Positions 14,088 through 20,924 of a DNA stretch of 24,203 bases are shown piece by piece. The translations under genes and the position numbers were made by a program. The number at the start of each line of letters is the position of its first letter. The stretch's first letter is position 1. The DNA comes from Acidimicrobiales bacterium (GTDB lineage Bacteria; Actinomycetota; Acidimicrobiia; Acidimicrobiales; Ilumatobacteraceae): the NCBI GenBank assembly GCA_030830415.1, contig JAURNB010000110.1, positions 1 through 24,203 of the forward strand. Direction: 5' to 3'. Under the pieces are notes generated by a model that worked only from the letters and a program-made list of their open reading frames with translations, had not been told where the DNA came from and made no database searches.

Positions 14088-14967
14088 TTCCGTTCAGCCG
14101 CAGTGCTTCAAGCACTTCGCTGCTATCAAAAATTGCATCTAGTCGTTCTACAAGTTTTCCTGTGGCATCGGTAATGAAGAGCGCTGGTTCAAATGTCATT
14201 TTGTGCGCTGTAACGGCTGGCGCAGAAACTGTTGCCGTTGTGTCGGTGTACACCTCGGCATGAATGAAAATTGCTCGGTCGCCGAAGCTTCCGTGAGCAC
14301 TCAATAAAGCGTCGAGTGCCGGCGTGCAGGTTCCTGTTTGGCAATAAGCAGGTGTGCCTAAGAGATACACCACGGGTTTGCCCATCGTGAGGGCGTCGCG
14401 CAAGTTGACATCGTGCAGTGGGCAAGGCTCTGGCTTGCGTGTACATATCGGAGTAATGCCACGCGCATTTTGTGTTGTTGGAGTATCGATAGGTGGCAAA
14501 GGCGACCCCACTGTGGGAATGGCAACTTCGCTTGCATCTTTTACTTGAAATGCTGCACCCGCAGCATCGAATCCAGAAAGCGAGATGATGTAGGTACCGG
14601 GCTCTTTGAGATCTACAACAAGGGGCCAATACGGTTGTGGAACGTCGGTGATATGAGCCTGCACAACAAAGTCGTCTTCGAAAAGCGCGTTGCCATCGAG
14701 ATCCGACACCACAAAGCGCAAAGACTCTGGGATCTTGACGCCACTTTGTGTGGTGACAATTCCTTCTGTATTGCCCAATGACATAGGCAAGCGAATGCGC
14801 CCCGGGGTGAGCACCTCTTTAGGAAATCGCTGCACCAAGCTGACGGTGTTCAAATCGAGTGTGTTGCCGCCACTTCCACCACAGGCCGCAAGGAGTGATG
14901 GAGCAAGAGCAACGGACAGCCCGGCGCCTGCACCACGAATGAGAAACTGCCGACGGGAATACTGCAT
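14080..14967 (-). CDS. Tat-exported lipoprotein with thioredoxin-like C-terminal domain
   Basis: 295 residues. Twin-arginine signal SRRQFLI (residues 4-10) and lipobox LLAAC with Cys29 as the lipidated residue, so it is anchored on the outer face of the membrane. A middle beta-rich region (about 40-150, with GTYIISLSGFD) resembles an Ig-like sandwich. The C-terminal part (about 170-292) looks thioredoxin-like: GKPVVYLLGTPAYCQTGTC with Cys209 and Cys214 spaced CxxxxC, a strand IFIHAEVY, and FEPALFITDATGKLVERLD. A further pair, Cys175 and Cys182, precedes it. A redox or copper-handling role is possible but unproven. Starts behind a TATAGT box; divergent from ridA. Confidence 0.8.
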   Translation of the reverse strand: MQYSRRQFLIRGAGAGLSVALAPSLLAACGGSGGNTLDLNTVSLVQRFPKEVLTPGRIRLPMSLGNTEGIVTTQSGVKIPESLRFVVSDLDGNALFEDDFVVQAHITDVPQPYWPLVVDLKEPGTYIISLSGFDAAGAAFQVKDASEVAIPTVGSPLPPIDTPTTQNARGITPICTRKPEPCPLHDVNLRDALTMGKPVVYLLGTPAYCQTGTCTPALDALLSAHGSFGDRAIFIHAEVYTDTTATVSAPAVTAHKMTFEPALFITDATGKLVERLDAIFDSSEVLEALRLNGIS

Positions 14968-14975
14968 GCCGCCAA

Positions 14976-14981
14976 ACTATA
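14976..14981 (-). promoter_or_regulatory. -10 box of the Tat lipoprotein gene
   Basis: TATAGT on the minus strand, 8 bp before the ATG at 14967. No Shine-Dalgarno sequence is visible between them. Confidence 0.5.
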
Positions 14982-15002
14982 GATGAAGAAGCGTGAAGAA
15001 GT

Positions 15003-15008
15003 TAGGGT
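15003..15008 (+). promoter_or_regulatory. -10 box of the ridA operon (leaderless)
   Basis: TAGGGT, exactly 6 bp before the ATG at 15015. This spacing favours the ATG over the GTG at 15009, which would lie inside the discriminator. Confidence 0.55.
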
Positions 15009-15014
15009 GTGTGT

Positions 15015-15452
15015 ATGGCAGCACAAAAGAAAGCACCAGCAAAAAAGGCCCCAGCGAAAAAAGCTCCGGCAAAAAAAGCAGCTGTGAAGAAAACAGCTAA
15101 AGCTCCGGCACCCATTGGTCCGTACACACCAGTTGTGCGCGCTGGCGACTGGATCATTGTGTCGGGTCAGCTCGGCCTCAAAGACGGTGTGATGCAAAAA
15201 GGTGTGTCGGCCCAAACCACGCAAGCCGTGAAGAATTTGAAAGAGCGCCTCGCCGAAATGGGCGCAAATATCAATGATGTGAAAAAAACCCTCTGTTTCC
15301 TCACCGATATGGAAACCTTCAGCATCTTTAACGAGGCCTATGTTGCAGGCTTTGGCAATAGCCGCCCTGCACGCAGCACCATTGGTGTCGCGTCGCTGCC
15401 CGCAAATGGCCAAGTGGAGATAGAAGCTTGGGCCTACAAGCCACTACGCTAA
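15015..15452 (+). CDS. ridA: RidA/YjgF-family protein with histone-H1-like basic tail
   Basis: 145 residues from the ATG at 15015. Residues 1-31 are a Lys/Ala/Pro tail of KKAPA-type pentapeptide repeats, like the tails of bacterial H1-like DNA-binding proteins. Residues 32-145 are a complete RidA domain: APIGPYTPVVRAGDWIIVSGQ, Arg120 in SRPARSTIGV, and Glu135 in VEIEAWA, the pair matching E. coli RidA Arg105 and Glu120 with identical spacing. RidA hydrolyses reactive enamine/imine intermediates made by PLP enzymes, so deaminase activity should be retained. The tail could bind nucleic acid or other polyanions; that is inference. First gene of a four-gene operon. Confidence 0.9.
   Translation: MAAQKKAPAKKAPAKKAPAKKAAVKKTAKAPAPIGPYTPVVRAGDWIIVSGQLGLKDGVMQKGVSAQTTQAVKNLKERLAEMGANINDVKKTLCFLTDMETFSIFNEAYVAGFGNSRPARSTIGVASLPANGQVEIEAWAYKPLR
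15027..15101 (+). repeat. 15-bp tandem coding repeat (KKAPA units)
   Basis: Five imperfect 15-bp units encode KKAPA, KKAPA, KKAPA, KKAAV and KKTAK (codons 5-29 of ridA). The units differ by synonymous third-position changes as well as by residue changes in the last two. A-rich runs in each unit make the stretch prone to slippage. Confidence 0.8.
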
Positions 15453-15456
15453 GCAC

Positions 15457-15612
15457 ATGCCTGGCGCCATCATTCTCGTTATCGCACTTGTGATCTTCCC
15501 CATCATCGTTGGGCTGTCCACTGCTGGCATTGCAGCGCTCCTTGGGCATCTTTTGTATAAAGACGGTGAAGTACGCAACGCCGATAGCGAACTTCTCGAC
15601 CTCAACGTTTAA
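15457..15612 (+). CDS. Small membrane protein, 51 residues
   Basis: MPGAIILVIALVIFPIIVG opens a single strongly hydrophobic helix (about residues 4-33), followed by a short charged tail (YKDGEVRNADSELLDLNV). It starts 4 bp after the ridA stop and ends 5 bp before the next ATG, filling the gap exactly in a close-packed operon. That packing is the main argument that it is real. I do not recognise the family. The long helix with Pro and Gly in the middle could be a bent single span or a hairpin. Possible roles include a membrane anchor or a partner for RidA or the downstream transporter; none is shown by sequence. Confidence 0.7.
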   Translation: MPGAIILVIALVIFPIIVGLSTAGIAALLGHLLYKDGEVRNADSELLDLNV

Positions 15613-15617
15613 TCATT

Positions 15618-16985
15618 ATGCGCGCCGATCTGCTGGTGCGCAATGCGCTGTTAGTTGCAACGGTCGATGCAGCTCGACGTGAATTACCAGGTGGTTGGGT
15701 AGCTATTACCAATGGCCTCATTTCAGGAGTGGGCTCTTCTCTCGATGTTCCACCTGACGCGGCAGAGGTCATTGATGCAAGTAATTGTTTAGTAACGCCT
15801 GGGCTCATCAATACGCATCATCACTTGTATCAAAACCTGACGCGTGCATACCCACCAATGACCAACGCACCACTTTTTGGGTGGCTGCAAACGTTGTACC
15901 CGTTGTGGCGCGCTATCGACGAAGAAGCAGTTCATGTGAGCGCATGGGTTGGCCTTGCAGAACTCGCGCTTTCTGGTTGTACTACTTCAACAGATCATTT
16001 GTATTTGCATCCCCGTGGCGCAGGTGATTTGTTAACTGCAGAAATTGATGCAGCAAAAGATTTAGGAATGCGTTTTCACCCCACGCGTGGCTCAATGTCT
16101 TTGAGTGTGAAAGACGGTGGGCTCCCCCCCGACGATGTGGTGCAAGACGACGACGATATTTTGCGTCTCTCTGCTGAAGCCGTCGCTAAACATCACAACC
16201 GTGCGCATGGAGCAATGGTGCGTATTGCTCTTGCTCCATGTTCACCTTTTAGCGTGACCGAGCAACTCATGGTGCGTTCGGCCGAACTTGCCGAACAACT
16301 TGATGTGCGTTTGCATACACACTTCGCCGAGAACAGCGAAGACGATGCATTCTCTCTGGCAACTTTTGGGTGTCGCCCCATGGAGTATTTAGAACGAACA
16401 GGTTGGTGCACCAATAGAACTTGGGTTGCGCACTGTGTCATGCCCAATGAAGATGAAGTGAAACGTTTGGGTGCAGCAGGAGTAGGCGCAGCACATTGCC
16501 CGAGTAGCAATCTCATTTTGGCGTCGGGTATCTCGCCTGTAGTCGACCTGCGTGCTGCAGGTGTACATGTAGGTCTTGGCGTCGATGGCTCTTCGTCGGC
16601 CGACAGCGCGTCGTTGTGGTTGGAAGCTCGTCAAGCAATGCTGTTAGCAAAACTCAAGAGCGGTGCGCATGCCGGAACAGCACGGATGGCATTAGAAGTA
16701 GCCACCATCGGTGGCGCAGGGTGCTTGGGACGTATTGGTGAAATTGGTGAAATCAGTGTTGGGGCAGTGGGCGACCTTGCCATATGGCAACTCACCGGCC
16801 CTGCTTTTGCTGGCGCCCTTGCCGACCCGATTGAAGCATGGTTGCGTTGTGGGCCGCTCAGCGCACGCGACACCATTGTGAACGGCACAGCAGTAGTGCG
16901 CAACAAAGAACTGGTGAGTGCAAAAGTCGACAACATGTTGCGTACACATGCAACGATCTCACGACGCATTCAGAAGCTCGCTTAA
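15618..16985 (+). CDS. Amidohydrolase, 8-oxoguanine deaminase-like
   Basis: 455 residues. Amidohydrolase superfamily: metal ligands His67 and His69 in PGLINTHHHLYQNLTRA, then LHTHFAEN and WVAHCVMPN, and a catalytic Asp in GLGVDGSSSADS. The LSGCTTSTDHLYLHPRG segment and overall length (about 450) match the 8-oxoguanine deaminase/hydroxydechloroatrazine-type branch of the cytosine-deaminase-like group (the branch containing Pseudomonas Pa0142). Such enzymes turn 8-oxoguanine into urate with release of ammonia. Precise substrate is a family-based guess; other aminated heterocycles are possible. It lies 5 bp after the small membrane gene and overlaps the next gene by 1 bp (TAATG). Confidence 0.83.
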   Translation: MRADLLVRNALLVATVDAARRELPGGWVAITNGLISGVGSSLDVPPDAAEVIDASNCLVTPGLINTHHHLYQNLTRAYPPMTNAPLFGWLQTLYPLWRAIDEEAVHVSAWVGLAELALSGCTTSTDHLYLHPRGAGDLLTAEIDAAKDLGMRFHPTRGSMSLSVKDGGLPPDDVVQDDDDILRLSAEAVAKHHNRAHGAMVRIALAPCSPFSVTEQLMVRSAELAEQLDVRLHTHFAENSEDDAFSLATFGCRPMEYLERTGWCTNRTWVAHCVMPNEDEVKRLGAAGVGAAHCPSSNLILASGISPVVDLRAAGVHVGLGVDGSSSADSASLWLEARQAMLLAKLKSGAHAGTARMALEVATIGGAGCLGRIGEIGEISVGAVGDLAIWQLTGPAFAGALADPIEAWLRCGPLSARDTIVNGTAVVRNKELVSAKVDNMLRTHATISRRIQKLA

Positions 16986-17557
16986 TGTTACACGCTTTCT
17001 TTCTCAGCCTGGTTGTCATTTTTATTGCAGAACTTGGCGACAAGAGCCAGTTGATGGCACTCGCGTTTGCCACTCGTTATAAAACTGTTCCCGTCCTCAT
17101 CGGCATCACTCTTGCAACGGCTTTGGTACACCTTGCTTCTGTTGGCATCGGAGCAGTACTCGGTGCAGCACTTCCTACGCGCCCCATTAACGCGGTGGCG
17201 GCATTGGCATTTGTTGGGTTCGGACTATGGACTCTGCGCGGTGATGAGCTCACTGATGACGACACAGCACGGGCGAATAAAACGGCAAAGCATGTGGTGA
17301 TTGCAGTGGGAACCGTATTTTTCCTTGCCGAGCTTGGCGACAAAACAATGCTTGCCACCATTACCTTGGCGACACGTGAAGGTGTCGTGGGCACGTGGCT
17401 GGGTTCCACTGTAGGAATGGTCATTGCCGATGCACTCGCCATCGTGGTGGGGCGAGCAATGGGGGCGCGTCTTCCTGAGCGCACCATCAAAATTGGTGCA
17501 GCGTTAACGTTCTTCTTTTTTGCAGTGTTGCTCGGCTATGAAGCAATTGCTGGATAA
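16985..17557 (+). CDS. UPF0016/GDT1-family cation (Mn2+/Ca2+) exporter
   Basis: 190 residues from the ATG at 16985, which overlaps the previous stop. Two-fold internal repeat of three membrane helices each, both carrying the signature: AELGDKS (residues 15-21) and AELGDKT (115-121). The linker between them is charged and cytoplasmic (about 85-103). Relatives (TMEM165/Gdt1, bacterial MneA) export Mn2+ or Ca2+ in exchange for protons. No manganese riboswitch is present, since the gene is internal to the operon. A frame reaching back to 16838 has an extension lying inside the amidohydrolase gene and is rejected. Ends 9 bp before the convergent glnR-like stop. Confidence 0.9.
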   Translation: MLHAFFLSLVVIFIAELGDKSQLMALAFATRYKTVPVLIGITLATALVHLASVGIGAVLGAALPTRPINAVAALAFVGFGLWTLRGDELTDDDTARANKTAKHVVIAVGTVFFLAELGDKTMLATITLATREGVVGTWLGSTVGMVIADALAIVVGRAMGARLPERTIKIGAALTFFFFAVLLGYEAIAG

Positions 17558-17566
17558 CGAAACGCT

Positions 17567-18247
17567 TTAGCCATTCCAGCGCGACTGCCCAAAGCGGTAG
17601 CCCACACTGCGCACTGTTTGGATGAGGTTGGCGTGTTCTTCACCAAGCTTTGCGCGCAGACGACGAATGTGCACATCAACTGTGCGCGCGCCGCCGTAAT
17701 ACTCATAACCCCATACTCGTGACAACAGAATTTCACGTGTGAATACTTTGCCGGGGTTCTGGGCGAGAAACTTCAACAACTCGTATTCCATATACGTGAG
17801 GTCGAGGGGCTGGCCTTCAAAAGTTGCCTGATAGGTCTCGAGGTTCAAACTAAGACCGGCGTAGTCGATCATCTCGGCACGCACGACAGCGCTCTCGGAG
17901 TGCGTGAGATGGCGTAAGCGTGCTTCTAGCTCGCGGGGATGAAAGGGAGTGATGCAGAAGTCGTCGAAGTTCTCATCGCGCAATTCCAGTTGCCCAAGTT
18001 CAGCACCCGAAATGAGAACCAAAATGGGGCAAGCAAGCGCATCGCGTTTGCGCAAGGCACGGCAAAAGGCCCACGCCGATTCCGCATTGTCTTCACAGTT
18101 CACCACAGCGCCAGCCCAGCCAGCAGTGGGCTCGTGTTCTAACGCTTGTTCAGGCGACGACACAGCCTTCCAGCGGTACCCCGACATATCGAGGGTGCGG
18201 GCAAGGTCGGGGTTTGCCGGTTCGGGATAGACGACGATGAATTCCAT
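17567..18247 (-). CDS. glnR: GlnR-like orphan OmpR-family regulator
   Basis: 226 residues. Degenerate receiver (1-120) and a PhoB/OmpR winged helix (about 128-222) with LDLTYMEYELLKFLAQNPGK, VWGYEYYGGARTVDVHIRRLRAKLG and RSVGYRF, very close to actinobacterial GlnR. The phosphoacceptor position is Asn50 (AVVNCED) instead of Asp, the conserved Lys is Thr100 (CITPF), and the N-terminal acidic pair is missing, so phosphorylation is not expected. This agrees with GlnR proteins, which work as phosphorylation-independent dimers. It starts 14 bp after the stop of a type I glutamine synthetase and has no partner kinase. It probably controls nitrogen genes including the adjacent synthetases. GlnR versus another orphan OmpR regulator is a judgement from context. 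Confidence 0.82.
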   Translation of the reverse strand: MEFIVVYPEPANPDLARTLDMSGYRWKAVSSPEQALEHEPTAGWAGAVVNCEDNAESAWAFCRALRKRDALACPILVLISGAELGQLELRDENFDDFCITPFHPRELEARLRHLTHSESAVVRAEMIDYAGLSLNLETYQATFEGQPLDLTYMEYELLKFLAQNPGKVFTREILLSRVWGYEYYGGARTVDVHIRRLRAKLGEEHANLIQTVRSVGYRFGQSRWNG

Positions 18248-18261
18248 TGTGAAAAAAAGAC

Positions 18262-19599
18262 CTACAGCGACCGGAGGTAACGATTGAGCTCAAATGGGGT
18301 GACTTGTGTTTTATAGCCGCGCCATTCTGAACGCTTGTTGCGCAAGAACCATTCAAATATGTGTTCGCCAAGTGCGCTTGCAACAAGTTCTGAACGCTCC
18401 ATGATGTCGAGTGCATCGGCAAGTGATTGTGGTAATTGTTCAATGCTCAACTTGTTGAGATCTGCATCGTTCATTTCAAAGAGGTTTGCATCGGCTTCGG
18501 CAGGAAGTGTGTACCCCTGCTCAACACCACGCAGACCCGCTGCGAGGATGACAGAAAATGCGAGGTACGGGTTCGTGGCAGGGTCGGGCGAACGATATTC
18601 AATGCGCGTTGCCATGGCGTTACCTTTTTTCGGCACCGGCACGCGGATGAGACCACTGCGATTATTGCGAGCCCACGAAATATGCACGGGTGCTTCAAAA
18701 CCAGGAACGAGTCGTTTGTAGCTGTTGACCGTTTGGTTGGTGACCGCTGTAATTTCTGCGGCGTGGCGCAAGAGACCCGCCATAAATGACTTTGCCGTAG
18801 GCGACAAGTTGTACGCATCTTTTTCGTCGTAGAACGCATTGTCTTCACCTTTAAAGAGAGACAAGTGCAAGTGCATGCCTGAACCCTGCACACCTTCAAG
18901 CGGCTTCGGCATGAAGGTGGCGTGCACCTTATGCATTGCTGCAACCTCACGCACTGCAAGACGAAAGGTCATGATGCTGTCGGCCATGGTGAGTGCATCG
19001 GTATGACGTAGGTCGATTTCGTGTTGGCTTGGCGCGTCTTCGTGGAAACTGTATTCAACGGGGATGCCCATTGTTTCAAGCGTGCGAATGGTTTCTTTGC
19101 GCAATGAAGTTGCGATGTCGGAAGTGGTGAGGTCGAAGAAACCACCTTCATCGAGTGGTTGAGGAAGTTCACCTTTTTGCGGAGGAGCAAAGTAGAAATA
19201 TTCAATGTCGGGTGCAATGTAAAACGCGTAGCCAAGTTTGACGGCGGCATCGAGGTTGCGCTTCAACACCTGGCGTGGGTCAGCATCGAATGGTGTGCCG
19301 TCGAGATTATGAATGTTGCAAAATACGCGTGCTTCAGTGCCCTTGGGGTCGGCCCATGGCAGCACCTCAAAGGTGTTGGGGTCGGGAATAGCAAGCACAT
19401 CGGCTTCTTGCACGCGGCTAAAACCTTCGATAGATGAGCCGTCGAAGGTCATTCCATCTTCAAGTGCATTTTCTAATTCGGCAGGGCTGATGGCAAATGA
19501 CTTCAGGTTGCCCAATATGTCGGTGAACCACAGACGAACGAGGCGTACACCACGTTCTTCCACCGTGCGTAAAACATATTCACGTTGCTGTTCGAGCAT
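18262..19599 (-). CDS. glnA: Glutamine synthetase type I (alpha subgroup)
   Basis: 445 residues from the ATG at 19599 (MLEQQREYVLRT), chosen because GAGGAG lies 9 bp upstream; an ATG at 19608 abuts that site. Frames starting at 19656 lie in a hairpin. Hallmarks are GMTFDGSSIEGF, IEYFYF, GSGMHLHLSLF, NQTVNSYKRLVPG and RVPVP. The sequence resembles the actinobacterial GlnA2-type (FVLRT..ERxxRxVRLWFTDxLG). The adenylylation site of beta-type enzymes (NLY) is NLFEM here, Phe replacing Tyr, and the length matches the alpha subgroup, so GlnE control is not expected. It lies 96 bp downstream of the type II synthetase, with a hairpin between, and upstream of glnR. Confidence 0.93.
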   Translation of the reverse strand: MLEQQREYVLRTVEERGVRLVRLWFTDILGNLKSFAISPAELENALEDGMTFDGSSIEGFSRVQEADVLAIPDPNTFEVLPWADPKGTEARVFCNIHNLDGTPFDADPRQVLKRNLDAAVKLGYAFYIAPDIEYFYFAPPQKGELPQPLDEGGFFDLTTSDIATSLRKETIRTLETMGIPVEYSFHEDAPSQHEIDLRHTDALTMADSIMTFRLAVREVAAMHKVHATFMPKPLEGVQGSGMHLHLSLFKGEDNAFYDEKDAYNLSPTAKSFMAGLLRHAAEITAVTNQTVNSYKRLVPGFEAPVHISWARNNRSGLIRVPVPKKGNAMATRIEYRSPDPATNPYLAFSVILAAGLRGVEQGYTLPAEADANLFEMNDADLNKLSIEQLPQSLADALDIMERSELVASALGEHIFEWFLRNKRSEWRGYKTQVTPFELNRYLRSL

Positions 19600-19608
19600 T
19601 TCTGACAT

Positions 19609-19614
19609 CTCCTC
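19609..19614 (-). promoter_or_regulatory. Shine-Dalgarno deciding the glnA start
   Basis: GAGGAG on the minus strand. Spacing to the ATG at 19599 is 9 bp and to the ATG at 19608 is zero, which favours 19599. Confidence 0.6.
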
Positions 19615-19641
19615 AGTGTGCCTGTTTTTGTCGTAAATGCG

Positions 19642-19669
19642 AACCGGGGGGCACATTGGCCCCCCGGTT
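19642..19669 (-). terminator. 11-bp GC-rich hairpin between the two glutamine synthetase genes
   Basis: Bases 19642-19652 pair with 19659-19669 around a 6-nt loop, including a run of six G opposite six C. There is no U-tract after it in the direction of transcription. It can act as a partial terminator or processing/stability hairpin after the type II gene, or as a 5' leader hairpin of glnA, whose ATG is about 43 bp further on. Confidence 0.65.
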
Positions 19670-19694
19670 GCTAGTAATTATGTACGAGAAGCGC

Positions 19695-20717
19695 TTATGC
19701 GGCGCCACATACGGTCTCAAGAATGAGACGGGTAACGGTGTACGGGTCGACGTTGGCGTTCGGGCGGCGGTCTTCTGCATAGCCCTTGCCGTCGCGGCCA
19801 ACCTGCCATGGAATACGTACGGAAGCACCGCGGTCGGACACGCCGTAGCTGAACTTGTTGTACGGAGCAGTTTCGTGCTTTCCGGTGAGGCGGCTTGCAA
19901 TGTCGTCGCCATAGTTGTCGACGTGTTCCATGACGCGCTTGCCGAGGGCTTCACATGCTGCTGTGATTGCCTTCAAGTTGGTGTCGTTACGCATTGCCTT
20001 GGTGGAGAAGTTGGTGTGTGCACCTGCACCGTTCCAGTCGCCCTTCATTGGCTTTGCGGCAAAGGAGATGACCACATCGTAATCTTCCGCGATGCGTTGC
20101 AAGAGCCAGCGTGCCACGTACATGTGGTCGCTCACGGTGAGTGCATCTGCGGGTCCGATTTGGAATTCCCACTGACCAGGCATTACTTCAGCGTTGGTGC
20201 CAGAGATCATGAGGCCAGCATCAATGCATGCCTGTGTGTGCTCTTCAATAATTTCACGACCAACAACGCGACCTGCGCCAACGCCACAGTAGTAAGGGCC
20301 TTGTGGAGCAGGAAAACCGCCAACAGGGAAACCATATGGTGTGCCATCGAGGCGCAACATGGTGTATTCCTGCTCGATGCCGTAGATCATTTCCTGATCG
20401 GCATACTTCTTTGCTTGTTCAGCCAAAGCTGCACGAGTGTTTGTTGGGTGTGGGCTGTCATCTTTTGCTTGAAGAACATCACACATCACAAGAATGTTCT
20501 TGCCGCCACGGATGGGGTCTGGGCAAGAAAAGACTGGGCGCAAAACGCAGTCTGAGGATTCGCCACCAGCTTGTTCTGTTGACGAACCGTCGAAGCCCCA
20601 AACGGAGATTTTTTCGTCGTCAGCCATGACTTTGGTTTTTGAGCGCAAGGTAGGTGTGGGTTTCACACCGTCGATCCAGATGTATTCGGCCTGAAATGGC
20701 ACGGCAGTTCCTTCCAT
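19695..20717 (-). CDS. glnII: Glutamine synthetase type II
   Basis: 340 residues from the ATG at 20717 (MEGTAVPFQAEYIWIDG), the normal length of the eukaryote-like GSII family also found in Streptomyces, Frankia and rhizobia. Hallmarks are WGFDGSSTEQA, EQEYTML, the GPYYCGVGAGRVVGREI loop, QWEFQIGPAD, MKGDWNGAGAHTN and ASVRIPW. Makes glutamine from glutamate, ammonia and ATP; GSII forms are usually the low-nitrogen enzyme and are not adenylylated. A frame reaching back to 20792 adds 25 residues unlike the family and is rejected. A hairpin follows, then glnA and the glnR-like gene on the same strand. Confidence 0.94.
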   Translation of the reverse strand: MEGTAVPFQAEYIWIDGVKPTPTLRSKTKVMADDEKISVWGFDGSSTEQAGGESSDCVLRPVFSCPDPIRGGKNILVMCDVLQAKDDSPHPTNTRAALAEQAKKYADQEMIYGIEQEYTMLRLDGTPYGFPVGGFPAPQGPYYCGVGAGRVVGREIIEEHTQACIDAGLMISGTNAEVMPGQWEFQIGPADALTVSDHMYVARWLLQRIAEDYDVVISFAAKPMKGDWNGAGAHTNFSTKAMRNDTNLKAITAACEALGKRVMEHVDNYGDDIASRLTGKHETAPYNKFSYGVSDRGASVRIPWQVGRDGKGYAEDRRPNANVDPYTVTRLILETVCGAA

Positions 20718-20924
20718 ATGGGTGATACTGAGCCAAAGCCCAGAAGTGATCGCTCTATGTTGCCAAGAAGCAGTTTCACTTCCATGTCTCAATTGTTAAC
20801 TCTGTGTGAAGCAACACCTTTTTGTAAGGCTCACCTAATAGATGGAGAGCGGGCAAGAGTGAGTTCGGTAGCCTGAGAAGGTGTTCAAAACCCACAAATT
20901 ACGCCCATTACGCCAGGTTCAGCG
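20718..20924. promoter_or_regulatory. Divergent regulatory region between glnII and nadE
   Basis: At 207 bp this is the longest non-coding stretch in the window. It holds GTTAAC at 20795-20800 with GTGAA 11 bp on (20806-20810), which partly fits the GTnAC-n6-GaAAC layout of GlnR half-sites; the match is weak. A TAGCCT at 20869-20874, like the boxes before asd and the fxsA-like gene, could be a -10 for nadE and would give a leader of roughly 40 nt. I see no riboswitch fold, tRNA or small ORF that I can support. Confidence 0.4.

Noticed and set aside
16838..16984. N-terminal extension of the UPF0016 protein
   Set aside because: The extension lies inside the amidohydrolase gene in another frame; the TAATG overlap gives a natural start and the first helix begins there.
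19600..19656. N-terminal extension of glnA
   Set aside because: The upstream start lies inside the GC-rich hairpin, and the extra residues do not fit the family.
20718..20792. N-terminal extension of glnII
   Set aside because: The extra 25 residues are unlike GSII starts; the ATG at 20717 gives the normal 340 residues.
20718..20924. tRNA, small RNA or riboswitch before nadE or glnII
   Set aside because: No cloverleaf, long paired element or known aptamer pattern could be found by eye.
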